A stretch of 7,771 nt of DNA from Kiloniellaceae bacterium (GCA_028280915.1 JANQKX010000203.1:1-7771), one strand, 5' to 3'; numbered from the stretch's first letter, positions 1 to 6,956 are shown. Made by a program: numbers and translations. Notes: generated from the sequence alone by a model not told the origin.

Positions 1-276
1 TTGGGCGTTCGCGGCCAAATAAATGTCCGCCGGCGCGCCCTGTTCAATTTGTTTGGCCAGGGTCGAGGAGGCGGCCACCACCGCCCGGACCTCACCGCCG
101 CCGGCCGTTTGATAGTTTTGGATGACCTGATTGAGAGGGTCCGTGGTGCTGGCCGCCGCGAAAACGGTGACCTGGCTTGCCTGGGCCGCGCCGGCCGTAA
201 GGCAGCAGGCGAGCACCAAGAGGCGGTGCGGCCATTTGACAAGCTGCCTTATCAAGGTTCCTGTCCTGGTCGTCAT
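1..276 (-). CDS. modA: Molybdate ABC transporter substrate-binding protein ModA, N-terminal part (cut by window edge)
   Basis: The first 92 residues of a periplasmic molybdate-binding protein are visible; the rest lies beyond position 1. Residues 1-33 look like a signal peptide: basic stretch to R18, hydrophobic LLVLACCLTAG, and a probable cleavage after AQA (31-33). The mature part starts with VTVFAAAS (36-43), the ModA beta-strand whose Ser binds oxyanion, and continues to AASSTLAKQIEQGAPADIY, the second family hallmark. ModA hands molybdate to the ModB/ModC importer for molybdenum cofactor synthesis; those genes are not in view. The ATG overlaps the hisI stop as ATGA and has no good Shine-Dalgarno, suggesting translational coupling. 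A TTG seven codons in (position 255), preceded by AGGACAGGA, is an alternative start that still leaves a good signal peptide. A related oxyanion binder (tungstate) cannot be excluded from this fragment. Confidence 0.85.
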   Translation of the reverse strand, partial: MTTRTGTLIRQLVKWPHRLLVLACCLTAGAAQASQVTVFAAASTTDPLNQVIQNYQTAGGGEVRAVVAASSTLAKQIEQGAPADIYLAANAQ

Positions 277-698
277 TTTTTGTAGAGGGTCTCGGGCGAG
301 ACCAGAACCGGCAGGCGCTCGGTCAGGGTGCCGTCCTGGGCCATGGCCAGGTAAAAACACGAGCGCCGCCCGGTGTGACAGGCGACCCCGGTCTGTTCCA
401 CCAGAAGCAAGATGGTGTCCCCGTCGCAGTCCAGGCGCATCTCCACCAGCTTTTGCTGTTGCCCGGAGCTTTCCCCCTTGCGCCACAAGGACTGGCGGGA
501 GCGGGACCAATAGCACACCCGGCCGGTCGCCAAGGTCTCCTGGATGGCCGTCAGGTTCATCCAGGCCATCATCAGCACCTCGCCGCTGTCGTGCTGCTGG
601 GCAATGGCGGGGATCAGCCCGTCATGGTTGAATTTAATCGCCACGCTGTCGAACTCCGACTTTGCCGCCTCCGCGTTGCTGGTCATATCCGAGGCCAT
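273..698 (-). CDS. hisI: Phosphoribosyl-AMP cyclohydrolase HisI (141 aa, monofunctional)
   Basis: This enzyme opens the purine ring of phosphoribosyl-AMP, the third step of histidine biosynthesis, in the cytoplasm. The family core runs from FNHDGLIPAIAQ (23-34) through MMAWMN (43-48), GRVCYWSRSRQSLWRKGESSG (59-79) and LDCDGDT (89-95) to VACHTGRRSCFY (106-117). D90, D92 and D94 are the expected Mg2+ ligands, and C91, C107 and C114 the expected Zn2+ ligands; all are present. The length fits the monofunctional proteobacterial form, with no HisE domain fused at the C-terminus. The open frame extends upstream, but the ATG at 698 has AAAGGAG about 8 nt before it and the family similarity begins after it. 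The gene starts 14 nt after metC and its TGA overlaps the modA ATG. No other his gene is nearby. Confidence 0.95.
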   Translation of the reverse strand: MASDMTSNAEAAKSEFDSVAIKFNHDGLIPAIAQQHDSGEVLMMAWMNLTAIQETLATGRVCYWSRSRQSLWRKGESSGQQQKLVEMRLDCDGDTILLLVEQTGVACHTGRRSCFYLAMAQDGTLTERLPVLVSPETLYKK

Positions 699-712
699 GG
701 CCAAAACTCCTT

Positions 713-1921
713 TTACGTGGCGGCTGTTGTCGCCGCGAAATTCCGCAGGCGGGCAAAACCCGCCTCCAGGTCTTCTATCAGATCGGCAAGATTTTCCAGC
801 CCCACATGCAGGCGCAGGGTGGGGCCAGGATCCGGCCAGGTGGTCACGGCGCGCGCCCGGCCTGGAAAGGTGGGGATCAACAAACTCTCGTAACCGCCCC
901 AACTATAGCCCATGGCGAAGAGTTCCATACCATCCAGCATGGCGGCGACGGCGCCGTCCGAGACGGGCTTGAGCACCAGGCCCATCAGGCCCGAGGCGCC
1001 GGAAAAGTCCCGCTGCCAGAGCTCATGACCGGGGTCGCCGGGCAAGGCAGGGTAGAGCACTTTTTCCACTTCGTCGCGCTCGCGCAACCATTGGGCTAGG
1101 GCGAGGGCGGTGGCCTGATGCCGTTCCAGGCGCGCGGCCAAGCTGCGCAGGCCCCGCAATCCCAAGTAGATGTCATCGGGGCCGACTGAATACCCCAAGC
1201 CTTGGGTGCGCAGGCGGATCTTGCTGTAAAGGCTCTCGTCCCGTGCCACGATGAGTCCCAGCATGGCGTCGGCATGCCCGCCGATGTACTTGGTGGCCGC
1301 GTGGATGATCACGTCGGCGCCCAAGTCAAAGGGGCGGCAGAAGAGCGGGGTCGCCCAGGTGTTGTCCGTGACCACCAAGGCCCCCTGTTGCCGGGCCACT
1401 TGGGCGATGGCCGGTATATCCTGAACCTCGAAGGTGAGGGAGCCGGGGGATTCGGTAAACACCAGCGCCGTTTCAGGACGGAACAAGGACTCAATTTTGC
1501 CGCCCAGCAATGGGTCGTAAAACTCTGCCTCCACGCCGTAGTCCTTGAGAATTTTGCGGCATACCGTGCGGGTGGGGTCGTAGGCGGAATCGGTCACCAG
1601 GATATGGTCACCTTGTTTGACCAGGCTGAGCAGGGCGCCGGCCACCGCTGCCAGGCCCGAGGGCATGGCAATGGCACCCGCGCCGCCTTCCAGGCGGGAG
1701 ACGGCGTCTTCCAGAGCAAAAGTGGTGGGCGTGCCCGCGCGGCCGTATTGGGTCACCCCCTGGCGCAAGGGCTTGGTATCCCCCAGCAGGGAGTCCACGG
1801 TGTCATAGACAATGGTTGAGGCATGATAGACGGGCGGGTTTACAGTACCCGAATGTTCTTTAGGATTTCGTCCGATATGCCCAAGCAAAGTGTCGGGTCG
1901 TCTATTCTTGTCGGGTTTCAT
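713..1921 (-). CDS. metC: Cystathionine beta-lyase MetC (402 aa, PLP-dependent)
   Basis: A Cys/Met-metabolism PLP enzyme that cleaves cystathionine to homocysteine, pyruvate and ammonia, the penultimate step of methionine synthesis by transsulfuration. It is full length for the family. Visible signatures are VNPPVYHAST (27-36), the phosphate-binding QYGRAGTPTT (58-67), PSGLAA (87-92), ESPGSLTFEVQDIPAI (157-172), TDNTWATPLF (185-194, with D186 for the pyridine nitrogen) and AATKYIGGHADAMLG (208-222, with K211 as the Schiff-base lysine). The C-terminal SWGGYESL is typical of MetC rather than of sulfhydrylases. I chose the ATG at 1921 because AGG lies 7 nt upstream and MKPDK begins the conserved N-terminus; in-frame ATG (1936) and TTG (1945) codons upstream lack a ribosome site. 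It leads a minus-strand cluster with hisI and modA and is divergent from aapJ. Beta-lyase against gamma-lyase is assigned by resemblance only. Confidence 0.92.
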   Translation of the reverse strand: MKPDKNRRPDTLLGHIGRNPKEHSGTVNPPVYHASTIVYDTVDSLLGDTKPLRQGVTQYGRAGTPTTFALEDAVSRLEGGAGAIAMPSGLAAVAGALLSLVKQGDHILVTDSAYDPTRTVCRKILKDYGVEAEFYDPLLGGKIESLFRPETALVFTESPGSLTFEVQDIPAIAQVARQQGALVVTDNTWATPLFCRPFDLGADVIIHAATKYIGGHADAMLGLIVARDESLYSKIRLRTQGLGYSVGPDDIYLGLRGLRSLAARLERHQATALALAQWLRERDEVEKVLYPALPGDPGHELWQRDFSGASGLMGLVLKPVSDGAVAAMLDGMELFAMGYSWGGYESLLIPTFPGRARAVTTWPDPGPTLRLHVGLENLADLIEDLEAGFARLRNFAATTAAT

Positions 1922-1955
1922 TGGGTAGCCTGCCATCCATAGCAAATCAATGAAA

Positions 1956-1978
1956 AAATTTAATCAAATTTAATCAAA
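1956..1978. repeat. 10-bp tandem repeat AAATTTAATC (two copies plus 3 nt)
   Basis: The unit AAATTTAATC occurs at 1956-1965 and again, identically, at 1966-1975, followed by AAA. A further AATCAA lies at 1945-1950. The repeat starts 35 bp upstream of the metC ATG, and the period is close to one helical turn, so bound protein copies would sit on the same face of the DNA. Read on the minus strand it gives TTGATT spaced 17 nt from TTCATT, a weak promoter-like pair for metC. It could equally be an AT-rich UP-element or a chance low-complexity run. Confidence 0.5.
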
Positions 1979-2023
1979 ATCAGTAGTTCGCTACCAAAAC
2001 AACGCCGGAGGCGACTAATCATG

Positions 2024-2053
2024 TTTAAAAGGAACCGTCGAATACCATATTAT
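2024..2053 (+). promoter_or_regulatory. Candidate sigma-70-type promoter for aapJ
   Basis: TTTAAA (2024-2029) and TATTAT (2048-2053, one mismatch from TATAAT) are separated by 18 nt and point toward aapJ. If used, transcription would begin near 2060 and leave an unusually long leader of about 265 nt. The -10 box lies inside the palindrome at 2044-2056. No closer pair with acceptable spacing was seen, but alphaproteobacterial promoters often match the consensus poorly, so this is tentative. Confidence 0.25.
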
Positions 2054-2056
2054 GGT
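2044..2056. promoter_or_regulatory. Perfect palindrome ACCATA-T-TATGGT, possible operator
   Basis: Two 6-bp arms are exactly complementary around a single central T. The site covers the candidate -10 box of aapJ, a position where a bound repressor would block initiation. The binding protein is not identifiable from the sequence. Confidence 0.35.
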
Positions 2057-2150
2057 TGTTTTTTCATCCTCGCCCATTGATTCTCCAGAAAGACGGTTTT
2101 GTGGATTTTTTCAAAGCCTTAGCCAAACAAATCAGAAACTTGTGAATAAG

Positions 2151-2170
2151 TGCAAAGCTAAAAATTTGCA
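2151..2170. promoter_or_regulatory. Inverted repeat TGCAAA-N8-TTTGCA, possible operator
   Basis: Six-base arms are perfectly complementary across the 8-nt spacer GCTAAAAA. The size and symmetry suit a dimeric helix-turn-helix regulator or a small RNA hairpin in the aapJ leader. The low GC of the arms makes a stable RNA hairpin less likely than a DNA operator. The regulator is unknown. Confidence 0.35.
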
Positions 2171-2325
2171 AGCGGTGTTGCCTTTCTGGTCAAGCTGTTC
2201 CATCTTTGCCGCTTGGAAACGGAACCCGCCCCGTAAATAAGCGCCGAGGAAATGGCACTTTTGTGCGGCGGAAATGTTTACACGTAGTAACTCAACGGAC
2301 CACATTCACAGGGAAGGTAAAAATT

Positions 2326-3345
2326 ATGAAGAGTGTCAAAATTCTTCTTGCCGCTGCCGCGGCGAGTTCTATTGGTGTTTCGGCGGCTTGGGCAGGTACC
2401 CTTGATGACGTGAAAGCCAAGGGATTCGTGCAATGCGGTGTGTCCACGGGCGTTCCCGGATTTTCCTTTACCGACGACGCGGGCAATTGGCAGGGCTTTG
2501 ACCCGGCCGTGTGCCAAGCGGTCGCGGCGGCGATCTTTGGCGATCCCTCCAAGGTGAAATATACCCCCACCACCGGCAAGACCCGTTTCACCGCGCTGCG
2601 CTCGGGTGAAATCGACATGCTGGCGCGGAACACTACCTGGACCTTCAGCCGGGATACGGATCTGCAGCTCACCTTCGTGGGTGTGAACTATTACGACGGC
2701 CAAGGCTTCATGGTGCCCAAGGAACTGGGCGTGACCAGCGCGAAAGAGCTGGATGGCGCCTCGGTTTGCATCCAGACCGGCACCACCACGGAGTTGAACC
2801 TGGCGGACTACTTCCGCATCAACAACATCTCCTATGAGCCGGTGCCCATTGAAACCAACGAGGAAGCCCGGACCAACTATGAAGCCGGCCGCTGCGACGT
2901 GTACACCACGGACGCTTCCGGTTTGGCGGCGACCCGGGCGGTCTTTGCCGATCCCAGCGCCCACATCATCCTGCCGGAAATCATCTCCAAGGAGCCTCTG
3001 GGCCCGCTCGTGCGCCAGGGTGACGACCAGTGGGCCGACGTGGTTCGCTGGACTTTGAATGCCATGATCAATGCCGAGGAATACGGCGTTGATTCCAGCA
3101 ACGTGGACCAGATGGCCCAGGGCAGCGACAATCCGGAAGTGAACCGCATGCTGGGCAGCGAAGGCGACTTGGGCTCCATGATCGGCTTGGACAAGCAATG
3201 GGCCTATAACGTCATCAAGAACGTCGGTAACTACGGCGAGGTTTTCGAGGCTTATATCGGAAGCGATACGCCCATCGGCCTGGAGCGCGGGCTGAATGCC
3301 CAATATACCGACGGCGGACTGATCTATGCCCCGCCGATGCGCTAA
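2326..3345 (+). CDS. aapJ: General L-amino acid ABC transporter, periplasmic binding protein AapJ (339 aa)
   Basis: A type-3 periplasmic amino-acid-binding protein that delivers a broad range of L-amino acids to AapQ/AapM. Residues 1-23 form a clear signal peptide (MKSVK, then a hydrophobic alanine-rich core) with cleavage expected after AWA (21-23). Family blocks include LDDVKAKGFVQCGV (26-39), GNWQGFDPAVCQAVAAAIFGD (53-73), LRSGEIDMLARNTTWT (91-106), where R101 is the expected ligand-carboxylate contact, and AGRCDVYTTD (187-196). The length matches AapJ (about 340 residues). The start at ATG 2326 is chosen because GGGAAGG lies about 8 nt upstream and the signal peptide begins there; the frame stays open upstream to 2206, but that extension would spoil the signal peptide. 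It is first in the operon and is followed by a strong hairpin, which fits the higher dose needed for binding proteins. Confidence 0.96.
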   Translation: MKSVKILLAAAAASSIGVSAAWAGTLDDVKAKGFVQCGVSTGVPGFSFTDDAGNWQGFDPAVCQAVAAAIFGDPSKVKYTPTTGKTRFTALRSGEIDMLARNTTWTFSRDTDLQLTFVGVNYYDGQGFMVPKELGVTSAKELDGASVCIQTGTTTELNLADYFRINNISYEPVPIETNEEARTNYEAGRCDVYTTDASGLAATRAVFADPSAHIILPEIISKEPLGPLVRQGDDQWADVVRWTLNAMINAEEYGVDSSNVDQMAQGSDNPEVNRMLGSEGDLGSMIGLDKQWAYNVIKNVGNYGEVFEAYIGSDTPIGLERGLNAQYTDGGLIYAPPMR

Positions 3346-3378
3346 GTCGTAAAAAAACACGACGTTGATCAAGATTGT

Positions 3379-3408
3379 AGGGCATCGGCGAGTTATCGCC
3401 GGTGCCCT
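3379..3408 (+). terminator. Strong stem-loop between aapJ and aapQ (attenuator or mRNA stabiliser)
   Basis: The arms AGGGCATCGGCGA (3379-3391) and TCGCCGGTGCCCT (3396-3408) pair over 13 bp with one G-U wobble and a GTTA loop. The 3' side reads CTTGATTTG, a poor U-tract, so this is unlikely to be an efficient terminator. It is better read as a partial terminator or a 3'-end protector that raises aapJ transcript over aapQMP, as is common after binding-protein genes. Confidence 0.75.
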
Positions 3409-3510
3409 CTTGATTTGATGACAGTGCCCAAAGATCTGATGCCATAAAACAAGCTCGCCGGATTGCCGGGTCGGGAACCGGTTTCGGCTGAGCGAAAGGG
3501 GGGCTTAACC

Positions 3511-4713
3511 ATGGCCGTGGCAGAAAGTCATATGGACCAAGGCTTCACTTTTTCGAAGCTTTGGCGCGACAAGCGGTATCGTGGCGTCTTGATGCAGATC
3601 CTGGTGATTGCCGGGCTGTTCGCCTTCGTCACCTTCATTGTTCACAACGCCATCGAGAACCTGGCGGCCCTGGGTAAGACGTTTGGATTTGCGTTTTTAA
3701 ACACACCGGCGTCTTACGACATCAATCAGGCCTTTATCGAATACGATTCGCGAAGCTCGCATTTTCGCGCCGGCCTGGTCGGGATTATCAACACCGGCGT
3801 GGTGGCCGTCTGCGGTATCGTGCTGGCAACTATCCTGGGCTTTCTTTTCGGTGTCCTGCGGCTGTCCAACAACTGGTTGGTCAGCCGTTTGGTTTATTGC
3901 TATGTGGAATTTACCCGCAACGTGCCGGTGCTGGTGCAGATTCTGCTGTGGTACGGCATCATCGTGAATTCCCTGCCCACGCCGAAGGTCGCGGCCGCGG
4001 ACCATGGCATCTGGGATGTGATCTTTCTGTCCAACCGGGGCCTTTACATTCCCGCGCCGGTCTTCGGTGACGGCACCTGGCTCGCCGGCATCGCGCTGGT
4101 CATCGCCATCGCCTTTGCCATCTTCTTTAAGATCTGGGCGAAAAAGACCCAAGACGCCACGGGCAAAATCTACCCCGTCTTCACCATCAACCTGGCGGTC
4201 ATCATTGGATTGCCGCTGTTGGCTTTTGCGGCCATGGGTTTTCCCCTGACCTGGGAAATCCCCGAACTGAAAGGTTTTAACTTCAAGGGCGGCGCGGTTC
4301 TGAAACCGGAATTTACCGCTCTGTGGCTGGCGCTCAGCCTCTATACCGCGGCCTTCATCGCCGAGATCGTGCGCGCCGGCATTCAAGCGGTGAGCCACGG
4401 TCAGACCGAGGCCTCTTATGCCCTTGGCCTGAAACCCAGCTGGACCTTGCGCTTGGTGGTCATTCCCCAGGCCCTGCGGGTGATCGTGCCGCCCTTGACC
4501 AGTCAGTACCTGAACCTGACCAAGAACTCGTCCTTGGCCATTGCCATCGGCTACATGGACATCGTGGCCACGATCGGCGGCATAACCTTGAACCAGACCG
4601 GTAAGGAGATGGAGTGCGTCATCATCGTAATGGCCATTTATCTGGCCTTCTCGTTGATGATCTCGCTCTTTATGAACTGGTACAACAAGCACATAGCCCT
4701 GGTCGAGCGGTGA
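3511..4713 (+). CDS. aapQ: General L-amino acid ABC transporter, permease AapQ (400 aa)
   Basis: One of two inner-membrane subunits of the Aap importer. About eight hydrophobic segments are visible, roughly at 26-45, 88-115, 125-152, 190-208, 225-243, 268-287, 340-360 and 367-388. The C-terminal half is a HisMQ-type permease domain with the cytoplasmic EAA loop EIVRAGIQAVSHGQTEASYALGL (285-307), which docks on AapP. The FTRNVPVLVQILLWY block (134-148) is typical of polar amino acid permeases. The long middle insert (about 155-265) is characteristic of AapQ and makes it much larger than HisQ. The start at ATG 3511 has AAAGGGGGG about 7 nt upstream, and the frame's upstream extension has no support. 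It lies 165 nt after aapJ, beyond the hairpin, and 10 nt before aapM. Confidence 0.95.
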   Translation: MAVAESHMDQGFTFSKLWRDKRYRGVLMQILVIAGLFAFVTFIVHNAIENLAALGKTFGFAFLNTPASYDINQAFIEYDSRSSHFRAGLVGIINTGVVAVCGIVLATILGFLFGVLRLSNNWLVSRLVYCYVEFTRNVPVLVQILLWYGIIVNSLPTPKVAAADHGIWDVIFLSNRGLYIPAPVFGDGTWLAGIALVIAIAFAIFFKIWAKKTQDATGKIYPVFTINLAVIIGLPLLAFAAMGFPLTWEIPELKGFNFKGGAVLKPEFTALWLALSLYTAAFIAEIVRAGIQAVSHGQTEASYALGLKPSWTLRLVVIPQALRVIVPPLTSQYLNLTKNSSLAIAIGYMDIVATIGGITLNQTGKEMECVIIVMAIYLAFSLMISLFMNWYNKHIALVER

Positions 4714-4723
4714 GGAGGCAGCC

Positions 4724-5872
4724 ATGACTGATATCAGCCAAGACAAATCCGCTCTGCAAGACGACCACGGGCCGGACTACGCCCCCGGAACCCATCCCAG
4801 CCTGCCGCCGCCATCTTCGTCGGTCGGGCCCATACACTGGATCCGGGTCAACCTGTTTTCCTCTATCCCCAACATCCTCTTGACCATTTTGGCCGTCTGG
4901 GTGTTGTGGGCCACCATTCCGGGCCTGTTGAACTGGGCCCTGTTCGATGCCGCCTTCCAAGGCGACTCACGGAGCGACTGCCGCGCCGTGGCGGAGGGGG
5001 CCTGCTGGGCCTTTATCAGCAGCCGCTTTGGCCAGTTCATCTATGGCTTTTATCCGGTCGAACTGCGCTGGCGGGTGGATTTGGCGGCCATCGGCCTGGT
5101 CATGGCCCTGGTGCCCTTGCTGTTCGACAAGGTGCCCTACCGGCGCTTCGGGCTCTATTTTGCCGCCGCCTATCCCTTTATCGCCTATTTCCTGCTCATG
5201 GGCGGGCTCGGCCTGGAGCCGGTGGAAACCAGCAAGTTCGGCGGCTTCATGCTGACCATGGTGATTGGGGTCACCGGGATTGCCGTTTCCCTGCCCATCG
5301 GGATTGTTCTGGCCCTGGGGCGCCGGTCGGACATGCCGATCGTGCGGGTTTTGTGCGTGGTCTTCATCGAGTTCATTCGCGGTGTGCCGCTGATCACCTT
5401 GCTGTTCGTGGCGTCCACCATGCTGAACTACTTCCTGCCGCCCGGGACCACCTTCGATTTGCTCTTGCGGGTTTTGATCATGGTGGTGCTCTTCGCCTCG
5501 GCGTACTTGGCCGAGGTGGTGCGCGGCGGCCTGCAGGCCATTCCGAAAGGACAGACCGAAGCGGCCGACGCCTTGGGACTGACCTATTGGAAGGCCATGC
5601 GTTTGGTGATCCTGCCGCAAGCCCTGAAGATCTCCATTCCCGGTATCGTCAATACCTTCATCGGGCTCTTCAAGGACACCACCTTGGTGATCATCATCGG
5701 TCTGCTGGACCCCTTGGGCATCGGCAAGGCCGCCTTGGCGGATGCCAAGTGGCAGGGCCTGGCGGCGGAGGTTTATATCTTCATCGCCATACTGTTCTTC
5801 ATCTGCTGTTTCGGCATGTCCCGCTATTCCCTCTATTTGGAGAACAAGCTCCACACGGGTCATAAGCGTTAG
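4724..5872 (+). CDS. aapM: General L-amino acid ABC transporter, permease AapM (382 aa)
   Basis: The second inner-membrane subunit, forming the channel with AapQ. A polar, proline-rich cytoplasmic N-terminus (1-40) precedes a first helix (about 47-68). A loop with the AapM-typical CRAVAEGACWAFIS (86-99) and FIYGFYP (105-111) follows, then helices near 118-134 and 142-160 and the HisMQ-type domain. Conserved blocks are EFIRGVPLITLLF (216-228) and the EAA loop EVVRGGLQAIPKGQTEAADALGL (264-286), which closely resembles that of AapQ. The length agrees with the family (about 384). A Shine-Dalgarno AGGAGG (4713-4718) overlaps the final base of the aapQ stop and sits 5 nt before the ATG, implying translational coupling to aapQ. 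A 68-nt gap separates it from aapP. Confidence 0.95.
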   Translation: MTDISQDKSALQDDHGPDYAPGTHPSLPPPSSSVGPIHWIRVNLFSSIPNILLTILAVWVLWATIPGLLNWALFDAAFQGDSRSDCRAVAEGACWAFISSRFGQFIYGFYPVELRWRVDLAAIGLVMALVPLLFDKVPYRRFGLYFAAAYPFIAYFLLMGGLGLEPVETSKFGGFMLTMVIGVTGIAVSLPIGIVLALGRRSDMPIVRVLCVVFIEFIRGVPLITLLFVASTMLNYFLPPGTTFDLLLRVLIMVVLFASAYLAEVVRGGLQAIPKGQTEAADALGLTYWKAMRLVILPQALKISIPGIVNTFIGLFKDTTLVIIIGLLDPLGIGKAALADAKWQGLAAEVYIFIAILFFICCFGMSRYSLYLENKLHTGHKR

Positions 5873-5895
5873 GCTGGTCGGGAAGAGATCGGAAT

Positions 5896-5924
5896 GCTAA
5901 AAACCCTGGCGGGGTAGCTTTATT
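5896..5924 (+). other. Weak bulged hairpin in the aapM-aapP gap
   Basis: GCTA (5896-5899) and CCC (5904-5906) can pair with GGG (5912-5914) and TAGC (5915-5918), with AAAA bulged on the 5' side, and TTTATT follows. This resembles a weak attenuator, but the 4-nt bulge makes it unstable. The aapP ribosome site AGGAGAGG (5925-5932) lies immediately downstream. Confidence 0.2.
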
Positions 5925-5940
5925 AGGAGAGGCAATACAA

Positions 5941-6714
<774 letters not shown>

Positions 6715-6753
6715 TTTTGACGCGAAAACATTAGTGCGAACGACGGCCCATTG

Positions 6754-6780
6754 GGCGCCCGGATCTATGTCTTGGGCGCC
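6754..6780. other. GC-rich stem-loop at the convergent junction (possible weak bidirectional terminator)
   Basis: GGCGCCC (6754-6760) pairs perfectly with GGGCGCC (6774-6780) around a 13-nt loop that contains the TAG stop of the leftward gene. A competing small hairpin, GCCC-ATT-GGGC, lies at 6746-6756. Neither side carries a T-run, so intrinsic termination would be weak. Its position between converging genes is the main reason to suspect a role in transcript ending. Confidence 0.35.
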
Positions 6781-6956
6781 TTGGGGCCGACCCGTTTCAA
6801 AAATTCCCAGACGGGGAGGGCGGCCATGCCCCCCAGCAAGCCGGCCAGATAGCCCGGCATGGCCAAGCCGCTCAGCAGGGTCCACAACATGGAGCCCAAA
6901 TAGCTGACCAGCAATATCACCGCGAGCGTGATCAAAAATCGCTGCCAAAAGGGCAT
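6765..6956 (-). CDS. Small two-helix membrane protein of unknown function (63 aa)
   Basis: I do not recognise a named family. The protein has two hydrophobic segments, roughly residues 6-28 (FLITLAVILLVSYLGSMLW) and 34-51 (PGYLAGLLGGMAALPVW), joined by a short LLSGLAM turn, and a basic tail (EFLKRVGPKAPKT). By the positive-inside rule both ends would face the cytoplasm. The start at ATG 6956 is preferred because GAGAGG lies about 7 nt upstream; an in-frame TTG at 6980 would add eight residues without a ribosome site. It is 80 nt downstream of the lipoprotein gene on the same strand, with only a mismatched hairpin between them, so cotranscription is possible. It converges on aapP. Confidence 0.65.
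   Translation of the reverse strand: MPFWQRFLITLAVILLVSYLGSMLWTLLSGLAMPGYLAGLLGGMAALPVWEFLKRVGPKAPKT

Larger units (their letters stand above)
1922..2325. promoter_or_regulatory. Divergent metC/aapJ intergenic control region (404 bp)
   Basis: No convincing gene lies here. The stretch is visibly richer in A+T than the flanking coding DNA and must hold the promoters for both metC (leftward) and aapJ (rightward). It contains a 10-bp tandem repeat close to metC, a dyad near 1984-2017 (TAGTTCGC against GCGACTA, with an inner CGCC-GGA-GGCG), a 13-bp palindrome at 2044-2056, an inverted repeat at 2151-2170 and a GCAC-TTTT-GTGC dyad at 2255-2266. Short open frames are present but have neither good ribosome sites nor recognisable proteins. 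The regulators are unknown; Ntr control of aap operons is known in Rhizobium, but no exact sigma-54 site was found here. Confidence 0.7.

Noticed and set aside
1202..1819. 205-codon plus-strand open frame opposite metC
   Set aside because: It is antisense to well-conserved MetC blocks, has low-complexity Gly/Ala/His composition and no recognisable motif.
2157..2164. GCTAAAAA motif, considered as part of a SAM-II riboswitch (known upstream of some alphaproteobacterial met genes)
   Set aside because: I could not find the paired stem and pseudoknot elements around it, and it lies on the aapJ side rather than in the metC leader. The same string at 5896-5903 has no riboswitch context either.
2052..2240. 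62-codon plus-strand open frame in the metC-aapJ intergenic region
   Set aside because: It has no Shine-Dalgarno, no recognisable sequence and the base composition of the surrounding non-coding DNA.
2206..2325. N-terminal extension of aapJ by 40 codons
   Set aside because: The frame is open, but the extension would bury the signal peptide, and the good Shine-Dalgarno sits before ATG 2326.
2278..3372. 364-codon open frame on the minus strand across aapJ
   Set aside because: It is an exact antisense shadow of aapJ. Its translation shows no recognisable domain, while aapJ has all family motifs and a ribosome site. Long antisense frames are expected in GC-rich coding DNA. The same applies to minus-strand frames over aapQ (3697-4746), aapM (4967-5863) and aapP (5923-6948).
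4906..5865. 319-codon plus-strand open frame inside aapM in another frame
   Set aside because: It overlaps the full-length AapM gene in a different frame, is rich in Arg, Gly and His as GC-rich shadow frames are, and has no domain or ribosome site.
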